Assembly (NCBI GenBank): GCA_003354055.1
Contig: PIVQ01000241.1
Coordinates: forward strand, 1 to 9,566
Direction: 5' to 3'
DNA: 9,566 nt
Source of the DNA: Desulfobacteraceae bacterium
GTDB taxonomy: Bacteria > Desulfobacterota > Desulfobacteria > Desulfobacterales > Desulfobacteraceae
Each line of letters begins with the position of its first letter. Positions within the stretch are counted from its first letter, which is position 1. Position numbers and translations under genes: made by a program. The notes below the pieces were generated by a model that saw only the letters and a list, made by a program, of their open reading frames with translations, ran no database searches and was not told the DNA's origin. Shown in pieces: positions 1-6,872 of this stretch.

Positions 1-2
1 TT

Positions 3-1529
3 TCCGAGGCATTGGTTGCCATGGGAATGAAGCGGCTGAAGAATCTGATTCTCTGCTTTGCCGTCAAAGAGACCCTGTCCAATAAACCCATTCCCATGTT
101 TGACATCAATGCGTTTTGGGGGGATTCGGTCCGCAGGGGTGTGGCGGCCCAGCAGTTGGGGCTTTTGATAGACGGGCCTGTTGAAGAGGCTTTTTCAGCG
201 GGCATGCTCCAGGATATCGGACTATTGGTACTGTTTGCCATGGAACCTTCCAAGGCGGACCGGTGGCCATTACTCAGATCGAATCTCCCGGGAGACCGCC
301 GGAAGATGGAAGATCATCTCTTTCATACCACCCATGACCATATCGGTGGCCTGCTGATAAAGAAATGGCACCTGCCAAAGTCCTATATCCTTGCCATAGG
401 GGCCCATCACCTGGGATTTTCCGGAAATAAGGCCATCACCCTCGAAAAAAACAAAAAAGATACCATTCTGGCCGGCATGATCCATCTGGCGGATCTGTGC
501 AATGCCGTGTATACCTGCCATGACAAGGCCAACGCCCTGAAACTGTTGAAACAGGAGTCAAAACAGATCTTCGGCCTGACGGAAGACCAGGTGGAATCTC
601 TGCTTTCCGGACTGCCTGAGCAGGTCAGGGAAACCACGGGGGCCATGGAAATTTCAACGGAAGCGCAGTTGGATTTTAATTCGGTTATGGATCAGGCAAG
701 CCGTAAACTGGTGGAAGACAATATCAGTTACCAGGAACTGACATGGCAGCTCCAGACCTCTTTGAAACAACGGGATGAGTATGCCGGCAAACTGGAAGCG
801 GAACTGGATGTGGCCAGGGAGATTCAGAAGAGCCTCCAGCCGGATATCGGGAAATTCGAACGGGTCGCGGCCTTTAATATCCCCGCCTCCCATCTGTCCG
901 GTGATTTTTATGACTATTTCCTGAAGGCCGACGGTTCCATCGGGTTCTGCCTTGGAGATGTGTCGGGGAAAGGCACCTCGGCCGCCCTGCTCATGGCAAA
1001 GGCCATCTCCCTTTTCCGGTGTTTAACCAAGGTAGAGGATGATACAGACAAGGTCGTTGCCATGATGAACACAGAAATTTATGAGACGGCTGTCAGAGGC
1101 ATGTTTGTCACCTTTGTCGGCGGGAGCCTCAATCCCAAAACCCATGAGTTGAAAATCGTTAATATGGGCCACCTGCCGCCACTCCTCATCCGGGGTAAAA
1201 AAATGACCAGCATCCAGGCCTGCGGTCCTCCCCTCGGGGTTTTGCCCCATACCACCCCCCAGGTAAAGGAACTCTCCATTCTCAATGGCCGGCTTTTTCT
1301 GTATACGGACGGCTTCACGGAAGGCCGAATAAAAAACAAGGGCAATAGCGCTCTTGGGCTCAAAGGATTTTTACGCTGGCTTTTGCAATCCGGACGATTA
1401 CCCATCCAAGAGCAGATGGAATGGATAAAGAATCAATGCACCAAGGAACAGCTCCTTCAGTCAGATGATCTGACCCTGATGATATTGTCGGGAGAAGCCC
1501 CTCCGGGAAAAAACCCACCGGGTGAATAG
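3..1529 (+). CDS. HDOD domain / PP2C-type (SpoIIE, RsbU-like) protein phosphatase, 5' partial
   Basis: Signalling protein, cut by the window start: the frame is open to base 3 and the HDOD domain is already in progress, so the true start lies upstream and the TTG at 12 is not it. Numbering residues from base 12, about 1-200 is HDOD (an HD-like fold without catalytic metal ligands; AFSAGMLQDIG and AIGAHHLGF are typical). About 225-280 is a helical linker ending in the AREIQKSLQP signature found before RsbU-type phosphatase domains. From about 285 to 492 is the PP2C/SpoIIE domain with metal-binding acidic residues in GDFYDYF (D298), GDVSGKG (D316), YTDGFTEG (D433) and SDDLTLM (D485/D486). All expected acidic motifs are present, so it is probably an active Mn/Mg-dependent Ser/Thr phosphatase, perhaps acting on an anti-sigma-antagonist-type partner. 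No transmembrane segment is seen in the visible part, so it is probably cytosolic. Domain calls are firm; the target is unknown and no partner gene lies in the window. Confidence 0.9.
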   Translation, partial: SEALVAMGMKRLKNLILCFAVKETLSNKPIPMFDINAFWGDSVRRGVAAQQLGLLIDGPVEEAFSAGMLQDIGLLVLFAMEPSKADRWPLLRSNLPGDRRKMEDHLFHTTHDHIGGLLIKKWHLPKSYILAIGAHHLGFSGNKAITLEKNKKDTILAGMIHLADLCNAVYTCHDKANALKLLKQESKQIFGLTEDQVESLLSGLPEQVRETTGAMEISTEAQLDFNSVMDQASRKLVEDNISYQELTWQLQTSLKQRDEYAGKLEAELDVAREIQKSLQPDIGKFERVAAFNIPASHLSGDFYDYFLKADGSIGFCLGDVSGKGTSAALLMAKAISLFRCLTKVEDDTDKVVAMMNTEIYETAVRGMFVTFVGGSLNPKTHELKIVNMGHLPPLLIRGKKMTSIQACGPPLGVLPHTTPQVKELSILNGRLFLYTDGFTEGRIKNKGNSALGLKGFLRWLLQSGRLPIQEQMEWIKNQCTKEQLLQSDDLTLMILSGEAPPGKNPPGE

Positions 1530-1736
1530 CCGCTGGAAGAATAACCGTCAGAAAAAAACAATGGTTGATCCTGCAATTTGACCTGGATTTCATTTAAATC
1601 CGGCCAAAAATAATTTTCCCGCCCATAACTTTTGAAGTCCTGCCGGGGCAAACCGCTACAACAACGCTGCATATTAACCACAAGCCACCCAAAAATCATC
1701 CGACACAAAACGCTACGACCCCTTTTAAACGGGATA

Positions 1737-1750
1737 GTTGACCGGTCAAC
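1737..1750. promoter_or_regulatory. perfect 14-bp palindrome, candidate operator for the TRAP operon
   Basis: GTTGACCGGTCAAC equals its own reverse complement over all 14 bases. It lies about 40 bp upstream of the TTGACA box that is the best promoter candidate for dctP. Such symmetric sites are typical of dimeric regulators of the TetR or GntR type (TTGACC/GGTCAA half sites are seen, for example, in RutR-type operators). Which regulator binds is inference, and no regulator gene is in the window. The position upstream of -35 fits an activator, or a repressor acting by looping, better than simple promoter occlusion. Confidence 0.5.
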
Positions 1751-1791
1751 CAGTTTTCACCCCCTTTTCCGGGGACACCTGTTTTTTTTTC

Positions 1792-1819
1792 TTGACAGGG
1801 TTTGTTCCTCTTATACTAT
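1792..1819 (+). promoter_or_regulatory. candidate sigma70-type promoter for dctP
   Basis: A perfect -35 hexamer TTGACA (1792-1797) is preceded by a T9 tract (1782-1790) that could act as an UP-like element. For the -10, TACTAT (1814-1819, 4/6 match) gives a 16-nt spacer. The better-looking TATACT at 1812 would leave only 14 nt. Transcription would then start near 1826, leaving a leader of about 60 nt. No sigma54 -24/-12 pair (GG-N10-GC) was seen although dicarboxylate transporters often use one. The -35 is strong and the -10 is ambiguous. Confidence 0.4.
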
Positions 1820-1889
1820 GGGGTAATCACTTTAGCTGGCTTATAGTTATATCATAGCTTTATTTATTCATTATTTCCGGAGGTTATTC

Positions 1890-2885
1890 ATGAAGAAAAT
1901 TAGGTGGTCATTTTTACTAATCCTTACGCTGAGCCTGGTTTACACCCCCACCCTGTGGGCAGAAACAAAGCTGAGATACGCCAATTTTTTCCCACCCACC
2001 CATATCCAGAGTCAGCTGGCTGAAAGCTGGTGTAAAGAGGTGGAAAAACGGACCAACGGAGAAGTTGTTATCCATTACTTTCCTGCCGGCACCCTGACCA
2101 AAGCCCCTCAGACTTATGACGGAGTGGTTCAGGGAATTGCAGACATCGGCATGACCGTACTGGCCTATTCCAGAGGCAGGTTTCCGGTAGCTTCCGCCAT
2201 TGACCTGCCCATGGGATACTCTTCCGGAGTCCAGGCCACAGCCATTGCAAATGCGGTTCTCAACGAATTCCAACCCGCAGAGTTCAAAGATACTCAAATC
2301 ATGTTTGTCCATGCCCATGGTCCCGGATTTATCCATACCCGGGGAAAAGCGGTATCAAGCCTTGACGACATCAAAGGACTGAAACTTCGCGGCACCGGCA
2401 CCAGCGGCCTGGTTCAGGCGGCCCTTGGCGCATCCCCTGTGGGAAAAAGCATGAGAGAATGTTACCAGATGCTCCAGAAAGGCGTTGTGGACGGTTCTTC
2501 CCATCCCATGGAATCCAATAAAGGCTGGAAACTGGGCGAAGTGGTACACTATATGACCCAGAACTATTCCACCGCCTATACCACCACCTTTGCCGTGTTC
2601 ATGAACAAAGATAAATGGGCGAAACTGACACCTGAACAGCAGAAAACCATTGGTGAAATCAATGCGGAATGGTCTGCCAAACACGGACAGGCCTGGGATG
2701 CCTCCGATGAAAAAGGCCTGGCCTTCTTCAAAGAAAAAGGCGGCAAAGTCATTACCCAGACCGATGCTGAGGCTGCAAAATGGGAAGCTGCCGTGGCTCC
2801 TGTGATTGACACCTATATTGAAAAAGCATCCAAGAAAGGGCTTGACGGAAAAGCCATCGTTGACTTTATCAAAGCCAATATGTAA
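1890..2885 (+). CDS. dctP: TRAP transporter substrate-binding protein, DctP family
   Basis: Periplasmic solute receptor of a tripartite ATP-independent periplasmic (TRAP) transporter; it binds a carboxylate-type solute and delivers it to DctQM. Residues 1-24 are a clear Sec signal peptide (MKKIR, hydrophobic core, cleavage likely after TLWA). The mature protein begins TKLRYANFFPP, the usual first strand of the fold. The LKGLKLRGTG-like segment carries R167, the position of the conserved arginine that clamps the substrate carboxylate in DctP proteins. It is followed by the family-typical MLQKGVVDG segment. At 331 residues it has normal length. Start: the only suitable ATG, with GGAGG six bases upstream. 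dctQ and dctM follow after a 200-nt structured gap. The family assignment is firm. The substrate (C4-dicarboxylate, keto acid, other organic acid) cannot be read from sequence. Confidence 0.95.
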   Translation: MKKIRWSFLLILTLSLVYTPTLWAETKLRYANFFPPTHIQSQLAESWCKEVEKRTNGEVVIHYFPAGTLTKAPQTYDGVVQGIADIGMTVLAYSRGRFPVASAIDLPMGYSSGVQATAIANAVLNEFQPAEFKDTQIMFVHAHGPGFIHTRGKAVSSLDDIKGLKLRGTGTSGLVQAALGASPVGKSMRECYQMLQKGVVDGSSHPMESNKGWKLGEVVHYMTQNYSTAYTTTFAVFMNKDKWAKLTPEQQKTIGEINAEWSAKHGQAWDASDEKGLAFFKEKGGKVITQTDAEAAKWEAAVAPVIDTYIEKASKKGLDGKAIVDFIKANM

Positions 2886-2917
2886 ACTTTAGGAATCGTT
2901 ACAAAACAACTTGCTCT

Positions 2918-2973
2918 AAATACCCTGAAGGGCAGAAACTTGTTTCCAAAACCCCTTAAAAGACTGGGTATTT
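2918..2973 (+). promoter_or_regulatory. long nested imperfect hairpin behind dctP
   Basis: Three stems nest in one another. The outer stem AAATACCC (2918-2925) pairs perfectly with GGGTATTT (2966-2973). The middle stem AAGGG (2928-2932) pairs with CCCTT (2953-2957). The inner stem GAAA (2935-2938) pairs with TTTC (2943-2946) around a CTTG loop. Only TTTT follows, so it is a poor intrinsic terminator. It begins 32 nt after the dctP stop and may protect the 3' end of a dctP-only message. Fold inferred by eye. Confidence 0.4.
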
Positions 2974-3021
2974 TGAAAACAAAAGATCAAGTAATTTTGG
3001 AGCCGATCCTTAGATCCTTCA

Positions 3022-3058
3022 ATGCCCCGCCAGCCGTTGCTTGCGGTTGGCGGGGCAT
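3022..3058 (+). promoter_or_regulatory. strong GC-rich hairpin between dctP and dctQ (attenuator or mRNA-stabilising stem)
   Basis: A 15-bp stem (3022-3036 with 3044-3058) encloses a 7-nt loop TTGCTTG. All pairs are Watson-Crick except one G-U. The stem is rich in GC (GCCCCGCC / GGCGGGGC). No T run follows (ATTGCG), so full termination is unlikely. Partial termination, or blocking of 3' exonucleases, is more likely. Its place between the receptor gene and the permease genes fits the known need for excess periplasmic binding protein over membrane subunits. The stem is certain; its function is inferred. Confidence 0.7.
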
Positions 3059-3085
3059 ATTGCGTTAATTGATTCAGGATGATGT

Positions 3086-3571
3086 ATGAAAATTTTTAAC
3101 TTAATACTGGACCGGACCTCCGGGGTGTTAAAATTCCTCGGTGCCCTTGCCCTGATCTGCATGATGATGCTGACAGTGGTTGATGTTATCGGCCGCTTTT
3201 TAAAACATCCCATTTTCGGTTCGGTGGAACTTGTGGGATTTTTGGCTGTGATCGTCATGGCGGCCGCCCTGCCGTATACCTATAAAATGGACGGCCATGT
3301 GGGTGTGGAAATTCTTGTCCGCCTCCTGCCCAAGAAGACACAGCTATGGATCTCTGTGCTCACCCAGAGCTTAAGCCTTGCTCTCTTTTCCATCATTGCC
3401 TGGCAAATGTTTCTCTATGCCGGAGACATCCACAAGACAGGGGAAGTGTCCATGAACCTGGAATTTCCCATTTATTATATCGTCTATCTGCTGGCAGCAG
3501 GGCTTGTGATATTCTCCGTAACCATCCTCGAACGAATCGTCGACACCATTAAGCAACTGAAGGAATCCTAA
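3086..3571 (+). CDS. dctQ: TRAP transporter small permease subunit, DctQ family
   Basis: Small integral membrane subunit that pairs with DctM to form the TRAP permease. At 161 residues it has the usual length. Four hydrophobic helices are visible at about 16-38, 46-64, 88-111 and 129-148, with VVDVIGRF at the end of helix 1 and GSVELVGFLAV opening helix 2, both characteristic of the family. Start ATG has CAGGA at 3075-3079, six bases upstream. The gene ends six bases before dctM, whose ribosome binding site (AAGGA, 3560-3564) lies inside the dctQ coding region, so the two are translationally linked. Location: inner membrane. The family call is firm. Sequence alone does not identify the solute. 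Confidence 0.93.
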   Translation: MKIFNLILDRTSGVLKFLGALALICMMMLTVVDVIGRFLKHPIFGSVELVGFLAVIVMAAALPYTYKMDGHVGVEILVRLLPKKTQLWISVLTQSLSLALFSIIAWQMFLYAGDIHKTGEVSMNLEFPIYYIVYLLAAGLVIFSVTILERIVDTIKQLKES

Positions 3572-3577
3572 CGCACA

Positions 3578-4894
3578 ATGAGCCCGATTTTAGCCGGTAT
3601 CCTCGGCATCCTGATAATGATCCTGATGTTCATGACCCGGATGCCCGTGGCCTTTGTCATGGCCCTGGTCGGATTTGCAGGGTTTTCCCTGATGGTTTCC
3701 CCTTCAGCAGGCCTGGTTCTCCTGTCCAGAAATGTATATGATACCTTTGCCTCATACGATTTGACCACCATCCCTCTGTTTATCCTCATGGGTCAGCTTG
3801 GCTTTCACTCGGGTATTTCCAAACGCCTCTATGATGCCGGCTACAAGTTCTTAGGCCATGTCCGGGGCGGTCTTGCCATGGCAACGGTATCGGCCTGCAC
3901 GGCATTCGGCGCGGTCTGCGGCTCCAGTCCGGCCACTGCCGCAACCATGGCCACCGTCGGCCTGCCTGAAATGAAACGGTTCAACTACGATGATGAACTG
4001 GCCACCGGATCCGTAGCCTCCGGCGGCGGCATCGGCATGATCATGCCGCCTTCCGTGGTGCTGATCATCTACGGCATCCTGACCGAGCAGTCCATCGGCC
4101 AGCTCTTTGTGGCAGGAATATTCCCGGCCCTTCTGGTCACCCTGCTCTTTATCGTATCCATTTACATCCGGTGCAGGATCTCACCGGAACAGGGGCCTGC
4201 AGGAGAACGCTTTCCCTGGTCTGAAAAGCTTGCCGCCCTCATGGGCCTGGGTGAAACCATGGCGGTTTTCTCCCTGGTGGTGGGCGGTATTTTTTACGGA
4301 TTGTTTACCCCGACGGAAGCTGCGGCTATCGGCGCCTTCGGTGTCCTTACCATTGCCGTTGTCCGGCGGCAGATCACCTGGGAAGGCTTTGTAACCGCTC
4401 TGATGGAAACCCTGCGAACCTCGTGTATGGTGCTCATGCTCATCACAGGGGCGGTGATTTTCGGAAAATTCCTGGCCGTGACAAGAATCCCCTTTGAGAT
4501 CGCCTCCTGGGTCGGAGGCCTGCAGATGTCCCCCATTCTGGTCATGGGCGTGATCATTCTGATCTACTTTATAGGGGGCTGCTTCATGGATGCCCTGGCC
4601 TTTGTCACCCTGACCGTGCCCATCTTTTTTCCCGTGGTCATGGAACTGGGATATGATCCCATCTGGTTCGGGATCATCATCGTCATGGTCACGGAAATGG
4701 GAGTTATCACCCCGCCGGTCGGCATCAATGTCTATGTGGTCTACGGTATAGCCCAAAATGTACTGGAAGAGGAAGTGCCCCTGGAAAAGATATTTAAAGG
4801 CATCACCCCCTTCCTTTTGGCTGTCATCGTCGGAGTCGTCATTTTAATGCTCTGTCCCTGGATCATTTTATTTTTGCCCAACCTCATGTATTAA
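3578..4894 (+). CDS. dctM: TRAP transporter large permease subunit, DctM family
   Basis: Main ion-coupled transport subunit of the TRAP system in the inner membrane, driving uptake with a sodium or proton gradient. At 438 residues it has normal length, and hydrophobic segments run through nearly the whole protein. Family signatures: TTIPLFILMGQL (about 63-74), GSSPATAATMATVGLPEM (115-132), the re-entrant-loop-like GGGIGMIMPPS (149-159) and its C-terminal repeat EMGVITPPVGINVYVV (from about 373). The two PP-containing motifs reflect the internal duplication of DctM. It is complete, with no frameshift. It follows dctQ after 6 nt and is itself followed after 6 nt by the DUF2161 gene, so the operon does not end here. 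Confidence 0.96.
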   Translation: MSPILAGILGILIMILMFMTRMPVAFVMALVGFAGFSLMVSPSAGLVLLSRNVYDTFASYDLTTIPLFILMGQLGFHSGISKRLYDAGYKFLGHVRGGLAMATVSACTAFGAVCGSSPATAATMATVGLPEMKRFNYDDELATGSVASGGGIGMIMPPSVVLIIYGILTEQSIGQLFVAGIFPALLVTLLFIVSIYIRCRISPEQGPAGERFPWSEKLAALMGLGETMAVFSLVVGGIFYGLFTPTEAAAIGAFGVLTIAVVRRQITWEGFVTALMETLRTSCMVLMLITGAVIFGKFLAVTRIPFEIASWVGGLQMSPILVMGVIILIYFIGGCFMDALAFVTLTVPIFFPVVMELGYDPIWFGIIIVMVTEMGVITPPVGINVYVVYGIAQNVLEEEVPLEKIFKGITPFLLAVIVGVVILMLCPWIILFLPNLMY

Positions 4895-4900
4895 ATACTC

Positions 4901-5641
4901 ATGAAAGCCATAAGCGAATCCGATCTGTTTGAGCCTGTTCAGAAGTATCTGACAACCCAAGGCTACAGTGTGAAGGCAGAAGTCCGCCATTGTGATATAA
5001 CAGCGGTGAAAGATGATGAACTGGTCGTTATCGAGCTGAAGAAAAACCTGAACATCACCCTGCTGATCCAGGCGGCAAACAGACAAAAATTTGCAGATTC
5101 CGTTTATGTAGCCATCGCAACGACAGCCGGCAAACGGTTGCCCAGAAGCTTCAAGGATGCCTGCCACCTTCTCAAAAGGCTGGAACTGGGACTGATTCTC
5201 GTCTCCTTTTTAAAAACCAAGACAAAGGTGGAGATCATATTTCATCCGTCTGAATTTAAAAAAAAGAAAAGTCATAAGCGAAGACGAAGTATCATCAGGG
5301 AAATTTCCGGCAGAACAGGCAATTTCAATACCGGCGGCAGCACAGGCAGACAACTCGTTACGGCCTATAGGGAAAGCGTCATTCATATCGCCTGCTTTCT
5401 TCTGGAATTTAATGAATTGTCACCGGCCAAACTTCGGCAGTTTGGCACATCAAAAATAACCCAGCGCATTTTAGCCGATAATCATTACGGATGGTTTGAA
5501 CGGGTAAAAAGAGGGGTTTACAGGCTCCATCCCCAGGGGGAAAAAGCGCTGGGACACTATCCGGAGCTGGTAGCACATTATAAAAAAATCGTTGAGGACA
5601 AAAACAAACAAGAGGGTTTCAATAATCAGGGCGGGAAATAA
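4901..5641 (+). CDS. DUF2161 family protein, PD-(D/E)XK nuclease-like
   Basis: Full-length member of the DUF2161 family (246 aa), recognised from ESDLFEPVQKYL at the N-terminus, GGSTGRQLVTAYRE in the middle and YGWFERVKRGVYRLHPQG near the C-terminus. Residues 20-48 look like a PD-(D/E)XK core: D32 in HCDITAV, then E45 and K47 in VVIELKK, with E27 nearby. A lysine/arginine cluster at about 120-131 precedes the winged-helix-like C-terminal half. The fold suggests nucleic-acid binding or cleavage. The family's biochemical role is not established to my knowledge. It starts 6 nt after dctM with no Shine-Dalgarno sequence, so translation probably depends on ribosomes finishing dctM. It ends 1 nt before the hydrolase gene. 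No signal peptide, so cytosolic. The family call is good and the activity is inferred. Confidence 0.85.
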   Translation: MKAISESDLFEPVQKYLTTQGYSVKAEVRHCDITAVKDDELVVIELKKNLNITLLIQAANRQKFADSVYVAIATTAGKRLPRSFKDACHLLKRLELGLILVSFLKTKTKVEIIFHPSEFKKKKSHKRRRSIIREISGRTGNFNTGGSTGRQLVTAYRESVIHIACFLLEFNELSPAKLRQFGTSKITQRILADNHYGWFERVKRGVYRLHPQGEKALGHYPELVAHYKKIVEDKNKQEGFNNQGGK

Positions 5642-5642
5642 C

Positions 5643-6857
5643 ATGGCAAAAATTAAATATGAGTCTGACATCCGTGGCGCCGGCAATTTAGCGATTGACG
5701 CGATTACCAGTATTACCGATCTGGTAGAAGCCATGCATCATACCATTACAAGTTTTGGCGGAATACTTAGCGGGACGGATCAAAATCAGTCGCAACGGAC
5801 AACGGGCATCACGGGAATGGTTTACCGCAACATTCGCACGATAACCGGATTGGTAGGGGACGGCCTTGATGTACTCCTCAAACGATTCTCATCACTGCTC
5901 GGAGAAACCAAGTCCTCATCAGACCGGGAAGCTGTTCAGGCCGCATTAAACGGCGTTCTGGGGGATCACCTTGCAGCGAGGAACAACCCGCTTGCCATCC
6001 AAATGGAGTTTCGCCGGAATGGGGCAGCTTTTGCCATGGACGATCAGGCCTTTAACCGGGCACTTCAACAATCCAACGGTAAAATTGCGTTGATGGTACA
6101 CGGGTCCTGTATGAATGATCTGCAATGGAACCGGCAGGGGCATGACCATGGTGCTGCACTTGACCGCGATCTTAAATACCTTCCGGTTTATCTGCATTAT
6201 AATACGGGTCGTCACATTTCCCAAAATGGCCGTGAATTTGCCGATAATATCGAAGCGTTCATCACTCAATTACCCCAGCCGACAGAACTTGTAATCATTG
6301 CTCACAGCATGGGCGGACTCGTTTCACGAAGCGCCTGCCATTACGGAAAGGATGAAGGTCATTCCTGGCTAAATCATCTACAAAAAATGATTTTTCTCGG
6401 TACCCCGCACCATGGAGCGCCTTTGGAACGTGCAGGCAACTGGATCGACACGCTCCTTGACATAAGCCCGTACAGCGCGCCCTTTTCCCGCCTTGGAAAA
6501 ATCCGGAGTGCGGGGATTACTGATCTGCGTTACGGCAATATACTGGATGAAGACTGGAAGGGACGCGACCGTTTCGAATGTTCAGGAGATCACCGAACCT
6601 GTGTACCTTTACCAGACGGCATGCAGTGCTATACCATCGCCGCAACCACCAAAAAAGAATCCAGCAGACTTGGCGATCATCTAATTGGGGACGGACTGGT
6701 AACATCAAACAGCGCATTGGGCCGGCATAAAAATGCGAATCTGACCCTTAAATTTCCGGAAGCCCATCAGTGGATCGCCCGTGATATGAACCATCTGGAT
6801 TTGCTTAATCAACCGGAGGTCTATGAGACCATTAAGCTGTGGCTGGAAAGCAAATGA
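5643..6857 (+). CDS. alpha/beta-hydrolase, PGAP1/lipase-like
   Basis: Predicted serine ester hydrolase (404 aa). The alpha/beta-hydrolase core begins near residue 140 with IALMVHGS (oxyanion region). The nucleophile elbow AHSMGG gives S222. LGTPHHGAPLE follows, typical of lipases of the PGAP1/triacylglycerol type. GDGLV supplies a likely acid, D350, and MNHLDLL the histidine, H384, so a full triad can be assigned. The first ~130 residues are a separate helical region (ITDLVEAMHHTITSFGG, IRTITGLVGDGLDVLL) that I do not recognise. No signal peptide. Start: ATG at 5643, one base after the DUF2161 stop; an in-frame ATG at 5592 would overlap the upstream gene by 50 bp and adds an unlikely basic extension. 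Substrate is unknown. Cotranscription with the DUF2161 gene is likely. Confidence 0.88.
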   Translation: MAKIKYESDIRGAGNLAIDAITSITDLVEAMHHTITSFGGILSGTDQNQSQRTTGITGMVYRNIRTITGLVGDGLDVLLKRFSSLLGETKSSSDREAVQAALNGVLGDHLAARNNPLAIQMEFRRNGAAFAMDDQAFNRALQQSNGKIALMVHGSCMNDLQWNRQGHDHGAALDRDLKYLPVYLHYNTGRHISQNGREFADNIEAFITQLPQPTELVIIAHSMGGLVSRSACHYGKDEGHSWLNHLQKMIFLGTPHHGAPLERAGNWIDTLLDISPYSAPFSRLGKIRSAGITDLRYGNILDEDWKGRDRFECSGDHRTCVPLPDGMQCYTIAATTKKESSRLGDHLIGDGLVTSNSALGRHKNANLTLKFPEAHQWIARDMNHLDLLNQPEVYETIKLWLESK

Positions 6858-6872
6858 GATAAATTTATCTCA
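6855..6872. repeat. perfect 18-bp palindrome spanning the hydrolase stop codon
   Basis: TGAGATAAATTTATCTCA is identical to its reverse complement, and its first three bases are the TGA stop of the hydrolase gene. No T run follows, so it is not a standard intrinsic terminator. As RNA it would form a short A/U-rich hairpin, and as DNA it could be a protein-binding site. Symmetry is certain, role unknown. Confidence 0.6.

Larger units (their letters stand above)
1530..1889. other. intergenic regulatory region upstream of the TRAP operon
   Basis: 360 bp without a convincing gene. The left part (1530-1730) holds only a weak hairpin: GGATTT 1585-1590 pairs with AAATCC 1596-1601 around a 5-nt loop, with no T run after it. 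The right part contains the palindrome at 1737-1750, CCCC/GGGG (1761-1764 and 1771-1774) followed by a T9 tract at 1782-1790, a TTGACA box at 1792 and the dctP ribosome binding site GGAGG at 1879-1883, six bases before the ATG. No strong terminator for the upstream phosphatase gene is evident. The CCCC/GGGG pairing plus the T tract is the only, weak, candidate. Confidence 0.6.

Noticed and set aside
1761..1790. CCCC/GGGG hairpin plus T9 as terminator of the phosphatase gene
   Set aside because: The stem is only 4 bp and the T tract begins 7 nt after it, abutting the -35 box. More likely a promoter-associated tract.
1632..1826. Plus-strand open frame of 64 codons in the dctP upstream region
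   Set aside because: No ribosome binding site, low-complexity translation (FHPLFRGHLFFFLD), and it covers the palindrome and promoter.
1830..1855. TGGC at the start of a possible sigma54 promoter upstream of dctP
   Set aside because: No GC follows at the required 10-bp distance from GG, so the -24/-12 pattern is not met.
4181..4756. Minus-strand open frame of 191 codons opposite dctM
   Set aside because: It is antisense to a conserved DctM coding region, has a biased composition (many H, D, G) and matches no known protein pattern. It is a shadow of the dctM codon structure.
5592..5642. Upstream in-frame ATG for the hydrolase
   Set aside because: It overlaps the DUF2161 coding region by 50 bp and adds a basic, unstructured extension. 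The ATG at 5643 directly after the stop is a better coupled start.
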